Positions 26,953 through 34,916 of a stretch of DNA of 64,000 nt are shown in pieces. The translations under genes and the position numbers were made by a program. How positions within the stretch are numbered: the stretch's first letter is position 1; each line of letters begins with the position of its first letter. The notes beneath the pieces are model-generated. The model searched no databases and had not been told where the DNA came from. It worked only from the letters and a program-made list of their open reading frames with translations. The DNA comes from CAVPUA01 sp963828015 (GTDB lineage: Bacteria; Actinomycetota; Actinomycetes; Mycobacteriales; Jatrophihabitantaceae), in the NCBI GenBank assembly GCA_963828015.1, contig CAWHCD010000006.1:744001-808000 (forward strand), written 5' to 3'.

Positions 26953-28320
26953 ATGGTGCTGCCGATGAGCCCGGTGGACTCGCTGTTTCTTGTGACCGAG
27001 GCGCGCGAGCATCCCATGCATGTCGGTGGCTTGCAGCTGTTCCAGCCACCCGAGGGTGCCGACGCGATGGATGTACGGGCCATGTTCGACGTCGCCATCG
27101 CCGAGGACGAGCCGGCAGCCATGTTCAGCAAGCGGGCCCGGCGCTCGATCCGTTCGGCCGGTCAGTGGGGGTGGGAGCAGGACGGCCAGTTCGACATCGA
27201 GCATCACGTGCGACGCAATGCGCTGCCCGCGCCCGGGCGGGTGCTGGAGTTGCTGGCGCTGTGTTCGCGCCTGCACAGCACGCTGCTCGATCGCCATCGT
27301 CCATTGTGGGAATGCCACCTCGTCGAGGGTCTGGAGGACGGGCGGTACGCCGTCTACTTCAAGATCCATCATTCGATGATCGACGGCGTCGGAGCGGTGC
27401 GGTTGCTGCAAGACGGATTGTCCACTGATGCGGCGGCGCGCGGGATGGTGGCGCCGTGGGCGCGACAGCCCGCGGGGTCGGTGGCCGAGGTCCAGGTCGA
27501 GCCGCCGAATCCCTCGGTGCTGCGCAGCGCCCTCGCGTTGGCCGCTGAGGCGGCGGGTCTTCCCGTCGTGCTGGCCAAGACCGTGAACCGCGCGATGCAC
27601 GGGCAGAGCACCACGCTGTCGCTCTCGGCGCCGAAGACCATGCTCAATGTGCCGATCACCGGGGCGCGCCGGTTCGCGGCCCAGTCCTGGCCGATCGGCC
27701 GCGTCAAGCAGGTGGCCAAAGCCGGTGGCTCGACGTTGAACGACGTGGTGCTGGCCATGTGCGCCGGCGCGCTGCGCACCTATCTGCTCAGCTTCAGCGC
27801 ATTGCCCAGCGAGCCCCTGATCGCGATGGTCCCGGTGTCGCTGCGACCCCGCGGTGACACCGGCGACGGGAACGCGGTCGGAGCGGTGATGACCAACCTG
27901 GCTACCCATCTGGCCGATCCGGGCGAGCGGCTGGCGGAGATCTCGCGGTCGATGACGAACGGCAAGCGGGCGCTGCGGGAGATGTCGGCGAACCAGTTGA
28001 TCGCGATGACCGGAATCGGTCTGGCCCCGCTCCTGCTGCCGATGTTCGGGCTACCGGAGTTGTCGCGGCCACCGTTCAACCTGATCATCTCCAACATTCC
28101 CGGTCCGCGGCGCCCGCAGTACTGGAACGGCGCCCGGCTGGACGGTCTGTATCCGCTGTCGGTGCCGGTCGATGGTCAGGCACTCAACATCACCTGTACG
28201 AGCTATTCCGACCAGCTGGCCTTCGGCCTCACCGGATGCCGGCGCAGCGTGCCCCACCTGCAGCGGTTGCTGGGGTATCTCGACGATGAGCTGTTCGACC
28301 TCGAGCAGGCCGTCGCCTAG
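26953..28320 (+). CDS. Wax ester synthase/diacylglycerol acyltransferase (WS/DGAT)
   Basis: 455 residues from ATG 26953, with GGAGG 5 bases upstream. The acyltransferase motif HHSMIDG is at residues 139-145. The PLIAMVPVSLR block and the C-terminal NLIISNIPGPRRPQYW block are typical. The family makes triacylglycerol or wax esters from acyl-CoA at the membrane, a common storage route in actinomycetes. Its stop TAG overlaps the stop of the convergent DUF1697 gene on a CTAG. Confidence 0.92.
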   Translation: MVLPMSPVDSLFLVTEAREHPMHVGGLQLFQPPEGADAMDVRAMFDVAIAEDEPAAMFSKRARRSIRSAGQWGWEQDGQFDIEHHVRRNALPAPGRVLELLALCSRLHSTLLDRHRPLWECHLVEGLEDGRYAVYFKIHHSMIDGVGAVRLLQDGLSTDAAARGMVAPWARQPAGSVAEVQVEPPNPSVLRSALALAAEAAGLPVVLAKTVNRAMHGQSTTLSLSAPKTMLNVPITGARRFAAQSWPIGRVKQVAKAGGSTLNDVVLAMCAGALRTYLLSFSALPSEPLIAMVPVSLRPRGDTGDGNAVGAVMTNLATHLADPGERLAEISRSMTNGKRALREMSANQLIAMTGIGLAPLLLPMFGLPELSRPPFNLIISNIPGPRRPQYWNGARLDGLYPLSVPVDGQALNITCTSYSDQLAFGLTGCRRSVPHLQRLLGYLDDELFDLEQAVA

Positions 28321-28856
28321 CTGTCGCGGGCCATCGCCAACAGGGTGGTTACGGTGCGCCAGTTGCGAGCCGTGCCGATTGCCAGACCCTTCCGACGTCC
28401 GATCTCCTTGAGCATCGGGCTGTGGCCGGTGCCCACGGGCAGATGGAGATAGACCTCACGGCCGACTATGCGAAGGGCCTCGGGCGCGAACCGGTCTAGG
28501 TCGACATCGGCGAACAGCGCCGGGTCGACGCGTTCGGCGAAGAACGAGACGCTCTGCATGGCCTCGTTCTGACCCTCGGCCAGGAAGGGGTTGTGCTCGA
28601 CCACTGCTCTTAGCTCGGCCGCGGTCCGGATCATGATTGGGACGTCGAGCGACACGTCTGCGCGGATGGCGGTGCGCAGATCGTCGGCCAGGGCGTCAGT
28701 GTTTCGGCGTGAGCTGGTGAAGACGAGATTGCCGCTCTGTATATAGGTTTTCGGCTCCGTGAACCCGCAGCCATTCGCGATGCGGCGCAGGTCGGCCATC
28801 GACAAGCGAACCCCGCCGACGTTGATCCCGCGCAGTAGTGCGATGTAGACGGTCAT
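28317..28856 (-). CDS. DUF1697 domain protein
   Basis: 179 residues with the family start MTVYIALLRGINVGGVRLSMADLR, then YIQSGNLVFTS and a late DRFAPEALRIVGREVYLHLP block. Function unknown. ATG 28856 overlaps the stop of the marR gene, so the two are co-transcribed and this protein is probably expressed with the regulator. Confidence 0.87.
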   Translation of the reverse strand: MTVYIALLRGINVGGVRLSMADLRRIANGCGFTEPKTYIQSGNLVFTSSRRNTDALADDLRTAIRADVSLDVPIMIRTAAELRAVVEHNPFLAEGQNEAMQSVSFFAERVDPALFADVDLDRFAPEALRIVGREVYLHLPVGTGHSPMLKEIGRRKGLAIGTARNWRTVTTLLAMARDS

Positions 28857-29284
28857 CGGTGAGCCACCGTCCGGAAGAGCAGCGTCTGCAGCCGTAGGCG
28901 GTCCGGCGGAGTGAGCCCCGACGTCGCCGGCGCGAGTGCCTGCTCCACGCTCGCGTAGATGCGGTCGGCCAGGACGGCGCCCGCCGGGCTCAGGTACACG
29001 TCGACGGCTCGTCCGTCCTCGGCGCTGGCCGCGCGCTGCATCAGGCCGCGCTGTTCGGCCCGGTTCACCAGCCCGGACATGGTGGACTTCTCCAGACCCA
29101 GGTAGTCGGCGAGGGCAGTCATTCTCAGCCGACGGTCGCGCAGAATCGCGAGCACCCGCAGTTGGGTCAGCGACAGGTCGTGCTCCGCGCCCACCCGGTT
29201 CAATACGGCCATCGTCGCAAAGGCCGACTGCACCAGGGCATCGACCAGGGGGTCGTGCTCGGGCATCGCCGGTGGTGTCGCCAT
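28853..29284 (-). CDS. MarR-family transcriptional regulator
   Basis: 143 residues with a winged helix-turn-helix: LTQLRVLAILRDRR, MTALADYLGLEKSTMSGLVNRAEQRGL, then the wing DGRAVDVYLSPAG. The ATG is 6 bases after a reverse -10 (TAGGCT, 29296-29291), so the transcript is leaderless. It is divergent from an oxidoreductase gene whose promoter shares the same palindromic DNA, which points to auto- and cross-regulation. Confidence 0.9.
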   Translation of the reverse strand: MATPPAMPEHDPLVDALVQSAFATMAVLNRVGAEHDLSLTQLRVLAILRDRRLRMTALADYLGLEKSTMSGLVNRAEQRGLMQRAASAEDGRAVDVYLSPAGAVLADRIYASVEQALAPATSGLTPPDRLRLQTLLFRTVAHR

Positions 29285-29290
29285 CGGGTC

Positions 29291-29351
29291 AGCCTAGTTG
29301 ACATGATTCGTAATACCAACTAGATTTTTTACTTCGTACCACCAACTAAAT
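29291..29351. promoter_or_regulatory. Overlapping face-to-face promoters with MarR operator
   Basis: Forward promoter: TTGACA (29298-29303), 17 bases, TAGATT (29321-29326). Reverse promoter: TTGGTA (29319-29314), 17 bases, TAGGCT (29296-29291). A palindrome CTAGTTG (29294-29300) / CAACTAG (29317-29323) overlaps both promoters' elements. A near copy of the right arm, CGTACCACCAACTAAAT (29335-29351), repeats CGTAATACCAACTAGAT (29309-29325) 26 bases on. GGGGGAG and the ATG at 29364 follow. Confidence 0.72.
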
Positions 29352-29363
29352 GGGGGAGTAGCC

Positions 29364-30320
29364 ATGAAGGCTGCCGTGATTTCCAGGTTCGATTCGCCGC
29401 CGCGCTGCTCGGACTTCGCCCTGCCGGCCGTCACCGGCTCGCATGGGCTGATCGTCGACGTCCTCGCATCCGGACTGCATCCGCGAGTGCGCTCACAGTC
29501 CAACGGCTCGCATTACACGAGCACCGATGAGTTGCCGCTCGTGCCGGGGATCGATGGGGTCGGTCGGGGAGCGGACGGGCGGCTGCGCTACTTCGTACTC
29601 CCGGATACGACGATGGGGGCTATGGCCGAGCAGACGGTGATCGACGAGCGTCGCAGCGTCGTCCTGCCCGAGGGCACCGACCCGATTGCGCTTGCCGCCG
29701 CGATGAACCCGGCGATGTCCTCGTGGGTGGCGCTACGTCAGCGGATCCAGTTTTACGCCGGTCAGAACGTGCTCGTGCTGGGCGCGACGGGCAACGCGGG
29801 GCAGTTGGCGGTGCAGGTCGCGAGGCTGCTCGGGGCGGGACAGGTCATCGCGGCCGGCCGCGATGGGTCACGGCTCGCCGCTCTCACGGATTTCGGGGCC
29901 ACGCAGACGGTGTCGCTGGCGGGCACGCCCGACGCCGTCAGCGCCCGTCTCGGCCGGGCCGGCGGTGAGGTCGACGTGGTGCTCGACTACGTCTGGGGGG
30001 AGCCGACGGCGACGCTCCTGCCGGCGCTGGTTGCGGGCCGAGTGGATGAGGATCGTCCGTTGGTCTGGATTCAGATCGGATCGGTGGCCGGCCCTTCCGC
30101 CGCGATCTTGTCGGCCGCGCTGCGGGCTAGCCGGTTGCAGATCGTCGGCAGCGGGCAGGGTTCGGTGAGCACCCGGGCCATCGTGGGCGAATTACCCGCG
30201 CTCGTGCAGGAGATCGCTGCGGGCCGTCTGGAGAGCGACGCTCGAGCCGTGCCGCTGCGTGATGTCGAACGAGCGTGGTCGGATATCGATACGTCCGCAC
30301 GGATCGTGTTGGTTCCCTAA
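29364..30320 (+). CDS. Quinone-oxidoreductase-like MDR family protein
   Basis: 318 residues of the medium-chain dehydrogenase/reductase superfamily, without the structural zinc cysteines. An N-terminal GroES-like fold is followed by a Rossmann motif VLVLGATGNAGQLAVQVARLLGA, consistent with NADPH binding. It is probably a reductase of quinones or other electrophiles. GGGGGAG is the ribosome binding site. Control by the divergent MarR protein is likely from the shared promoter. Confidence 0.85.
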   Translation: MKAAVISRFDSPPRCSDFALPAVTGSHGLIVDVLASGLHPRVRSQSNGSHYTSTDELPLVPGIDGVGRGADGRLRYFVLPDTTMGAMAEQTVIDERRSVVLPEGTDPIALAAAMNPAMSSWVALRQRIQFYAGQNVLVLGATGNAGQLAVQVARLLGAGQVIAAGRDGSRLAALTDFGATQTVSLAGTPDAVSARLGRAGGEVDVVLDYVWGEPTATLLPALVAGRVDEDRPLVWIQIGSVAGPSAAILSAALRASRLQIVGSGQGSVSTRAIVGELPALVQEIAAGRLESDARAVPLRDVERAWSDIDTSARIVLVP

Positions 30321-30387
30321 CCGCATTCGGGCGGCCGGTTGCCCAGTATCGTCGAATTTGTCAGACCCTTGCGGCAACCTCTGCGAC

Positions 30388-31290
30388 ATGACGACCTCAG
30401 CCAGAGTCCTATTTCCCGCCGTAGCCGGCTGCCGCTGCCACGTCTGTCGGCCCGGGCAACCATCCAAGAAGAGCCGCCTGGCCGACCACGATCGCGACTG
30501 CATCAGGACAGTCCGGCGGTTCGGCTGGCAGGTCGTGCACGTCGGTGACGAATGCTCCTGCCCGGGGTGCAACGCGGCTGCTGGCGTCCCTGACGACGGC
30601 CCGCCGTTCGCGTACACGATTGGGTTGATGCACGGCGTCGGCCATCCGGAGCTCGCGATGAGCGGGCTCCCGCGCGAGCTGATGCACTACGCGCTGAACA
30701 CCCTCGCCGAGCGGGTCGTGCGCCACGGCCTTCGGGTGCGCCCCGGCGATGTGCTCGAGACGGTGCTGTCCAACGTGCCGGTCACGGTCGATGAGGTGAG
30801 TGACGTCGGGCGCCAACGTATCGGTCTGCGGTCGGCGTGGTTCCACCGTGCTCCGGTGCCGGCACTCCAACTCGTCTGGCCGACGACGAGCGGCATCTTC
30901 GCGTGGCAACCGGGCGCACCGCGGGAGCTCGAGATGTTGCAGCCGCCGGCCTGGCGGGTCCCGCGGCCACGCTCCGGCGCGCTCTGCGTCGATCCGCCGT
31001 GGCCGCTACCGGCCCGCCCCGACACAAGAGTGATCGTCTGCACCCACATGCGGCACGAGAACGAGCCCATCCGGTTCGTAGTGCGCACGCAGGACGAACG
31101 GGGGGCCGAACTGTGGGATTTCCACTGCGGAGGAGGTCACGGCGAGGGTATCGACGAGTTCGTGACCGAGCACATCGCGCACACCCTGCGCGCCGCGCCG
31201 TCACTTCGCGAGATTGCCGACCTCGGTGTGGGCGAATACGCCGAGCGTGAGGACGCCTTCTCGCCGTGGCGCCGGGCGGTACTTGGGTGA
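30388..31290 (+). CDS. DUF4262 domain protein
   Basis: 300 residues from ATG 30388; an upstream in-frame start at 30259 is less likely because it would run back into the preceding gene. The DUF4262 hallmark PPFAYTIGLMHGVGHPELAMSG is in the middle of the N-terminal half. Two CxC/CxxC groups precede it (CRCHVC, CSCPGC) and could bind zinc. The C-terminal 80 residues (FVVRTQDERGAELWDFHCGGG and a following EIADLGVGEYAER) look like a second small domain. Function unknown. Confidence 0.75.
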   Translation: MTTSARVLFPAVAGCRCHVCRPGQPSKKSRLADHDRDCIRTVRRFGWQVVHVGDECSCPGCNAAAGVPDDGPPFAYTIGLMHGVGHPELAMSGLPRELMHYALNTLAERVVRHGLRVRPGDVLETVLSNVPVTVDEVSDVGRQRIGLRSAWFHRAPVPALQLVWPTTSGIFAWQPGAPRELEMLQPPAWRVPRPRSGALCVDPPWPLPARPDTRVIVCTHMRHENEPIRFVVRTQDERGAELWDFHCGGGHGEGIDEFVTEHIAHTLRAAPSLREIADLGVGEYAEREDAFSPWRRAVLG

Positions 31291-31353
31291 GCGTCCGAAA
31301 TCTGGTTTCGTCGCCATTCGAAGTGACTCCCATTCACGACCAGGTTAACCTAG

Positions 31354-31365
31354 CCATCCAACTGG
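31354..31365 (+). repeat. Left copy of a 12-bp direct repeat flanking vapBC
   Basis: CCATCCAACTGG here matches CCGTCCAACTGG at 32084-32095 in 11 of 12 bases. It lies upstream of the vapB -10. It could be an operator or a target duplication, or it could be chance. Confidence 0.4.
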
Positions 31366-31378
31366 CAATACCCACGGC

Positions 31379-31384
31379 TATACT
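31379..31384 (+). promoter_or_regulatory. -10 element of vapBC (leaderless)
   Basis: TATACT ends 7 bases before the ATG at 31392, so transcription probably starts at the first codon. A GGTTAACC palindrome at 31343-31350 could be part of the toxin-antitoxin operator. Confidence 0.5.
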
Positions 31385-31391
31385 CAGGACC

Positions 31392-31628
31392 ATGTCCAAG
31401 GTGATGGTGTCGCTGCCCGACGATCTCCTCGCGCAGCTCGACGCGGAAGCCAGGCGCAGGTCGACCAGCCGCAGCGCACTGCTGGCCGCCGCCGCGCGGC
31501 GCGAACTGGCTCGGCCCGATCCGGCGGAACTCGCCGCCGCGATCGAACGCTCCGAGCGCCGATTTCTCGCCGCCGGCAGATTCGATTCGGCCGACCTCGT
31601 ACGGTCCGAGCGTGACGAACGTCGGTGA
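31392..31628 (+). CDS. VapB-like ribbon-helix-helix antitoxin
   Basis: 78 residues from ATG 31392. A ribbon-helix-helix DNA-binding start, SKVMVSLPDDLLAQLDAEA then STSRSALLAAAARREL, is followed by a flexible acidic/basic tail that would wrap the toxin. A longer in-frame start at 31266 is rejected because it precedes the -10. The stop overlaps the vapC GTG by 4 bases, the standard antitoxin-toxin coupling. Confidence 0.88.
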   Translation: MSKVMVSLPDDLLAQLDAEARRRSTSRSALLAAAARRELARPDPAELAAAIERSERRFLAAGRFDSADLVRSERDERR

Positions 31629-32059
31629 CGCGCGTTCTCATCGACACATCCGTATTGATCAAATGGTTCCACGACGCGGGCGAGGGTGAACTCGCAGAGG
31701 CGCGGGCGATTCGAGACGCGCACATTCGCGGCGACCTCGACGCACACGTACTGGACTTGGCGATCTATGAGGTCGGTAACGTACTGACCCGGGCGCTCAA
31801 GTGGCCCGCCCTCGATGTCGGCGATCAACTCGACGATCTCCTGACGATCGTCGGCTCGCCTATTGCCATGGCGCCCGCTTGGCTTCGCGATGCGGCCAGT
31901 CTGGCCGGGACGCACGCGCTGACGTTTTACGACGCCAGCTGGGCTGCGGCCGCCGCGGCGATCGGCGTGCCCCTCGTCAGCGCCGATCGCCGACTACTTG
32001 CGGTCGGCGTAGCAGAATCGCCGTCAGCTCTGACGTCGCGGCTCAAACTGGTGCGGTAG
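31625..32059 (+). CDS. VapC-like PIN-domain toxin
   Basis: 144 residues, PIN-domain ribonuclease. All four acidic residues expected at the active site are present: Asp7 (LIDTS), Glu49 (IYEVGN), Asp103 (FYDASW) and Asp121 (SADRRL). It would cut RNA when freed from the antitoxin. The gene ends 37 bases before the dif-like site, so it is the last chromosomal gene on this side of the inserted element. Confidence 0.9.
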   Translation: MTRVLIDTSVLIKWFHDAGEGELAEARAIRDAHIRGDLDAHVLDLAIYEVGNVLTRALKWPALDVGDQLDDLLTIVGSPIAMAPAWLRDAASLAGTHALTFYDASWAAAAAAIGVPLVSADRRLLAVGVAESPSALTSRLKLVR

Positions 32060-32083
32060 CCGCGGGTGAAGGGCTCGGTATGG

Positions 32084-32095
32084 CCGTCCAACTGG
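32084..32095 (+). repeat. Right copy of the 12-bp repeat flanking vapBC
   Basis: CCGTCCAACTGG, 11 of 12 matching the copy at 31354-31365, directly abuts the dif-like site. Confidence 0.4.
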
Positions 32096-32096
32096 T

Positions 32097-32124
32097 TATT
32101 GACATAATGTCGATTATCGGCGAA
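32097..32124 (-). other. Candidate chromosomal dif site / left attachment site
   Basis: Read on the reverse strand it has a XerC-type arm TTCGCCGATAA, centre TCGACA and XerD-type arm TTATGTCAATA, an 11+6+11 layout. These arms agree with the actinobacterial dif pattern as I remember it. It lies where gene direction switches. The centre and XerC arm recur exactly at 36228-36246, so this is also one end of an inserted element. Confidence 0.8.
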
Positions 32125-32125
32125 C

Positions 32126-33253
32126 TTAAGAGGGCTGGAACTCCAGACGCCGGGCTTGTACCTCGGCCTTGAAGTCGCGCCCGCGTTCCTCGAGGTAGCC
32201 CGCTGCGTGCAGGGCGAGCTGGCGGCAGGCGGTCTCGAAATCGTTCACGCCCAGCGCAGCACCGCCGGACACCAGCAACCCGGCGAGCATCGGCACGATG
32301 TTGGACAACGCCGGGACGTGACGATCCGGCCTGGTGCGTCCAGCGGCCTCAACACCGGCGGCGACCCGAGCCGACTGCACAACCGTCCAGCGCGGATCGA
32401 GTGCCGCCCGTTCCCGTCGGGTCGCTGAGGTCGCGTCGATGAGCCGGAGCCATTTTCCGACGACGTAGAGGTAGACCTCCCCGGCACGGGCTATCGCATC
32501 GTCAGCTGACATAACGTGCATCGACCTCAACGCATCGCGCCGGACCTGCGCCTCGACGCGCTGCACCTGGTCGTGCTCACCGATCCCGGCCTCACCGTAG
32601 AGCCCGAGCAGATAGCCGCCGTTGCCGGTGGCCTGGACCTCGGCGAGCTTGTCGTAGATGCGGGCCACGACCTCGCCGCCCTTGCCCCAATACAGCGTCT
32701 GCAACGCGCCGTTGCTCATCTCGACCGACTCCCGGCCTGAGCGGCAGACGAACGATCGCCGGTCGGCCTCGCTGATGTTCAGTCCGGCGAAGTCGGCATG
32801 GACGTCGAGCCGCGACACCATCAACTGGACCGGCCCGCCGGTCAGTGCTTCCAGCGTGCGAGTCCAGAACTCGACGACCGCCGCCGCCCCGTCGACGTGC
32901 AGCGCTTCCGCCGCCAGACTGAGCCGCCAGGCCGGACGGTTGGCCGACTCCCCCACCGCCAGCATCCCGAGCCGGTGCTCCAACCGATACGGCCACCATG
33001 CACCCATGCCTGACGCGGCGACCCGGAACACGTCATCGCCCACCGCGAACGGCACCGCCTGGCGAGGGTTCTCCCCCGCCTCGACCTTCAACGCATCCAG
33101 GTCGGCCACCAGCGCCGTCGGCGCTGGGCTCTTGCAGGTCAGGTCGAGAGTGTCGATGCCGGACAGCAGTTCACGCGGCCCGGTCGCGTCAGTGGGACAC
33201 CCAGTGGTTGGCGGCAGCGTCGAGTCGTTCTCACGGATGAGACTCGACGGCAT
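32126..33253 (-). CDS. Rolling-circle replication initiator, Rep_trans/RstA-like
   Basis: 375 residues from ATG 33253. The conserved blocks are SRLDVHADF (147-155), YWGKGG (188-193), ARIYDK (197-202, with Tyr200 a candidate nicking residue) and RVEAQVRRDALR (232-243). This pattern resembles the replication initiation factor family of filamentous-phage-like elements. It probably nicks the element origin and starts rolling-circle copying. Its TAA stop lies at the edge of the left repeat, so the gene abuts the attachment core. Family assignment is by pattern. Confidence 0.72.
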   Translation of the reverse strand: MPSSLIRENDSTLPPTTGCPTDATGPRELLSGIDTLDLTCKSPAPTALVADLDALKVEAGENPRQAVPFAVGDDVFRVAASGMGAWWPYRLEHRLGMLAVGESANRPAWRLSLAAEALHVDGAAAVVEFWTRTLEALTGGPVQLMVSRLDVHADFAGLNISEADRRSFVCRSGRESVEMSNGALQTLYWGKGGEVVARIYDKLAEVQATGNGGYLLGLYGEAGIGEHDQVQRVEAQVRRDALRSMHVMSADDAIARAGEVYLYVVGKWLRLIDATSATRRERAALDPRWTVVQSARVAAGVEAAGRTRPDRHVPALSNIVPMLAGLLVSGGAALGVNDFETACRQLALHAAGYLEERGRDFKAEVQARRLEFQPS

Positions 33254-33311
33254 GCAGCCAAACTAGCAGTGATTCCCAAACTTGAGAATGAAGTAGTGTC
33301 CGCGTGTCTCG

Positions 33312-33740
33312 TTAGCGAGGCAGTTTCGCGGGGCCGGTGCGACCGTGGGCGAGGACCTTGGGCATGTCGGCAGCGTCCACACCGGCAGGCAGTCCGAACG
33401 ACTTGAGGTAGGTCTCCGGGTCAGCGGTCAGGCCAGGAAACGCGAACACGTCCGGATGCACACCGAAGGACTCACGGAACAAGTTGACCTTGCGATAGAT
33501 GGTCGACTTGGGCATGCCAAGCCTTTCTAAACCAGCGGATCCGCCCTCCAACTGCCACAGCGCCCAGAACCCGATCAGCTCCTGAACGTCGCCCAGGGCG
33601 AAGCGCCGAAGCAGCGGCTCCATCGGGATCGCCGCCTTCAACGCCAGCTTCTCGACCGCCGCTTTCCACCCGACCTCAGCCACACCCCGGCCATCGCCAA
33701 CCGTCTCGGGGACCGCGTCACCCTGCACCGTGTCAGTCAC
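33312..33740 (-). CDS. Element-borne helix-turn-helix protein
   Basis: 142 residues from GTG 33740, 6-7 bases after a reverse TATTCT -10 (33752-33747), so possibly leaderless. The segment ERLGMPKSTIYRKVNLFRES looks like a helix-turn-helix. It sits just upstream of the rep gene in the same direction, which suggests a replication or copy-control regulator. No family recognised. Confidence 0.6.
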   Translation of the reverse strand: MTDTVQGDAVPETVGDGRGVAEVGWKAAVEKLALKAAIPMEPLLRRFALGDVQELIGFWALWQLEGGSAGLERLGMPKSTIYRKVNLFRESFGVHPDVFAFPGLTADPETYLKSFGLPAGVDAADMPKVLAHGRTGPAKLPR

Positions 33741-33781
33741 AGAACTGAGAATACGACGTTCCTACGACTGGGAAGTGGAGG

Positions 33782-34450
33782 CTAGAGCTCAGTTTGGCTG
33801 CGGCGACCTGAGCTGGCTTGCTCAGGTCCCGGTGCGGTCACCCGCATGGTTGGCAGCTGATATAGCTTCTGAATGTCCATGCTCTCCGCCTCGGACTGAA
33901 CGATCTGTTGCTGTTCTTCGCACTGTCGGGCGACCAGCTGAGCAAGGCTCGTCGCGAGTCCGCCGAGCTGCAAGACCCCTGTCTCGTCGGCGACCACGTG
34001 TTTCATCGAAAGCGTGGCGATGCCCTCGACCTTCCGATCTACTGACTCCGGCGGCGAGAGGACAGCTCCAATCCGTACTACCTCGTATGGGTTGACGGAG
34101 TGGGCGATGTGCTTGTCACGCATGTCATGGAGGAACTTGTGGAATTCAAGCACCTCCCCCTGCAGGCCTAGAGCCTGCACATCGGCGACGGTAAGACCTC
34201 CCCGCACTCCGGTGTTGAAGCATCGGCGGTATGCGATCAAGGCAGCGGACCAGGCCGCTGCGACAGCCACGCCGTCCCGCTCAGGATCCGGCAGCCTGAG
34301 CTGGGCCATCAACAGATCGCAGCAACCGACGATGAAGCGGAGGTCTTGGAGGATCGAGGCGAGGTCCGCTAGCCGTGCCGCGCTTGGCGATTCGAGCGTG
34401 ACGATCAGGTTCTGTTGCCGACCATCGTCTATTTCTTCTTCATCGGGCAC
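33782..34450 (-). CDS. HEPN-like protein carried by the element
   Basis: 222 residues, mostly helical. The segment FHKFLHDMRDKHIAHSVNP carries Arg111 and His117, an RX5H spacing found in HEPN ribonuclease-type and AbiU2/AbiV-like proteins. The N-terminus is acidic and the C-terminus is rich in Gln/Ser. Base composition is visibly less GC-rich than the host. It may be a defence or toxin cargo; the fold call rests on one motif and helix content. Confidence 0.55.
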   Translation of the reverse strand: MPDEEEIDDGRQQNLIVTLESPSAARLADLASILQDLRFIVGCCDLLMAQLRLPDPERDGVAVAAAWSAALIAYRRCFNTGVRGGLTVADVQALGLQGEVLEFHKFLHDMRDKHIAHSVNPYEVVRIGAVLSPPESVDRKVEGIATLSMKHVVADETGVLQLGGLATSLAQLVARQCEEQQQIVQSEAESMDIQKLYQLPTMRVTAPGPEQASSGRRSQTEL

Positions 34451-34487
34451 ATGCTGACGCTACTTGGGTGGTGTTTGCACCCCCGTG

Positions 34488-34916
34488 TTACAGGACCGGG
34501 GGTGCCAAGCTGTCGGTAGCGGGTGGGACCTGGGTCAATGACCCCCACCAGCCAATACCAGCGGTGTCGATCACCAGCGCGTCAACGACGGAGCCCATCG
34601 GTTCGCCGATGTCGAAGTCGGCGACGTTCTTTCCGAAGGCCACTGGATCGGGATTGTCTAGATCGCCCATGTCATAGGCGTCTGTCATCTTCCCCGGCCA
34701 CCAGTCGTCGCCCCGTGACGCGGCGGCATCCTCTCGCGCCCGCCTGAGCCCTACTCGCCGATCTGGGTCAAACGGCGGGCGATAGATCACGCAGAACGAT
34801 TCGGCAGTGTCCACCCACGCCGACTCGACGATCACGCTCCGAGCCTCAGTAACCGTCGACACCTGCAAATGGTCGAGGCAGCTGGCCAGCGCCACACTCG
34901 CCCATGATTCGCTCAC
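34488..34916 (-). CDS. Hypothetical element protein
   Basis: 142 residues if started at GTG 34916; a longer frame to 34973 exists. The protein is acidic and mixed alpha/beta (ARSVIVESAWVDTAESFCVIY, WWPGKMTDAYDMGDLDNPDP). I recognise no family. It is the first gene of the reverse-oriented arm of the element and lies just upstream of the HEPN-like gene. Confidence 0.5.
   Translation of the reverse strand: MSESWASVALASCLDHLQVSTVTEARSVIVESAWVDTAESFCVIYRPPFDPDRRVGLRRAREDAAASRGDDWWPGKMTDAYDMGDLDNPDPVAFGKNVADFDIGEPMGSVVDALVIDTAGIGWWGSLTQVPPATDSLAPPVL

Noticed and set aside
31266..31391. Longer N-terminus for the VapB-like antitoxin.
   Set aside because: It precedes the TATACT -10 element and does not resemble an RHH protein.
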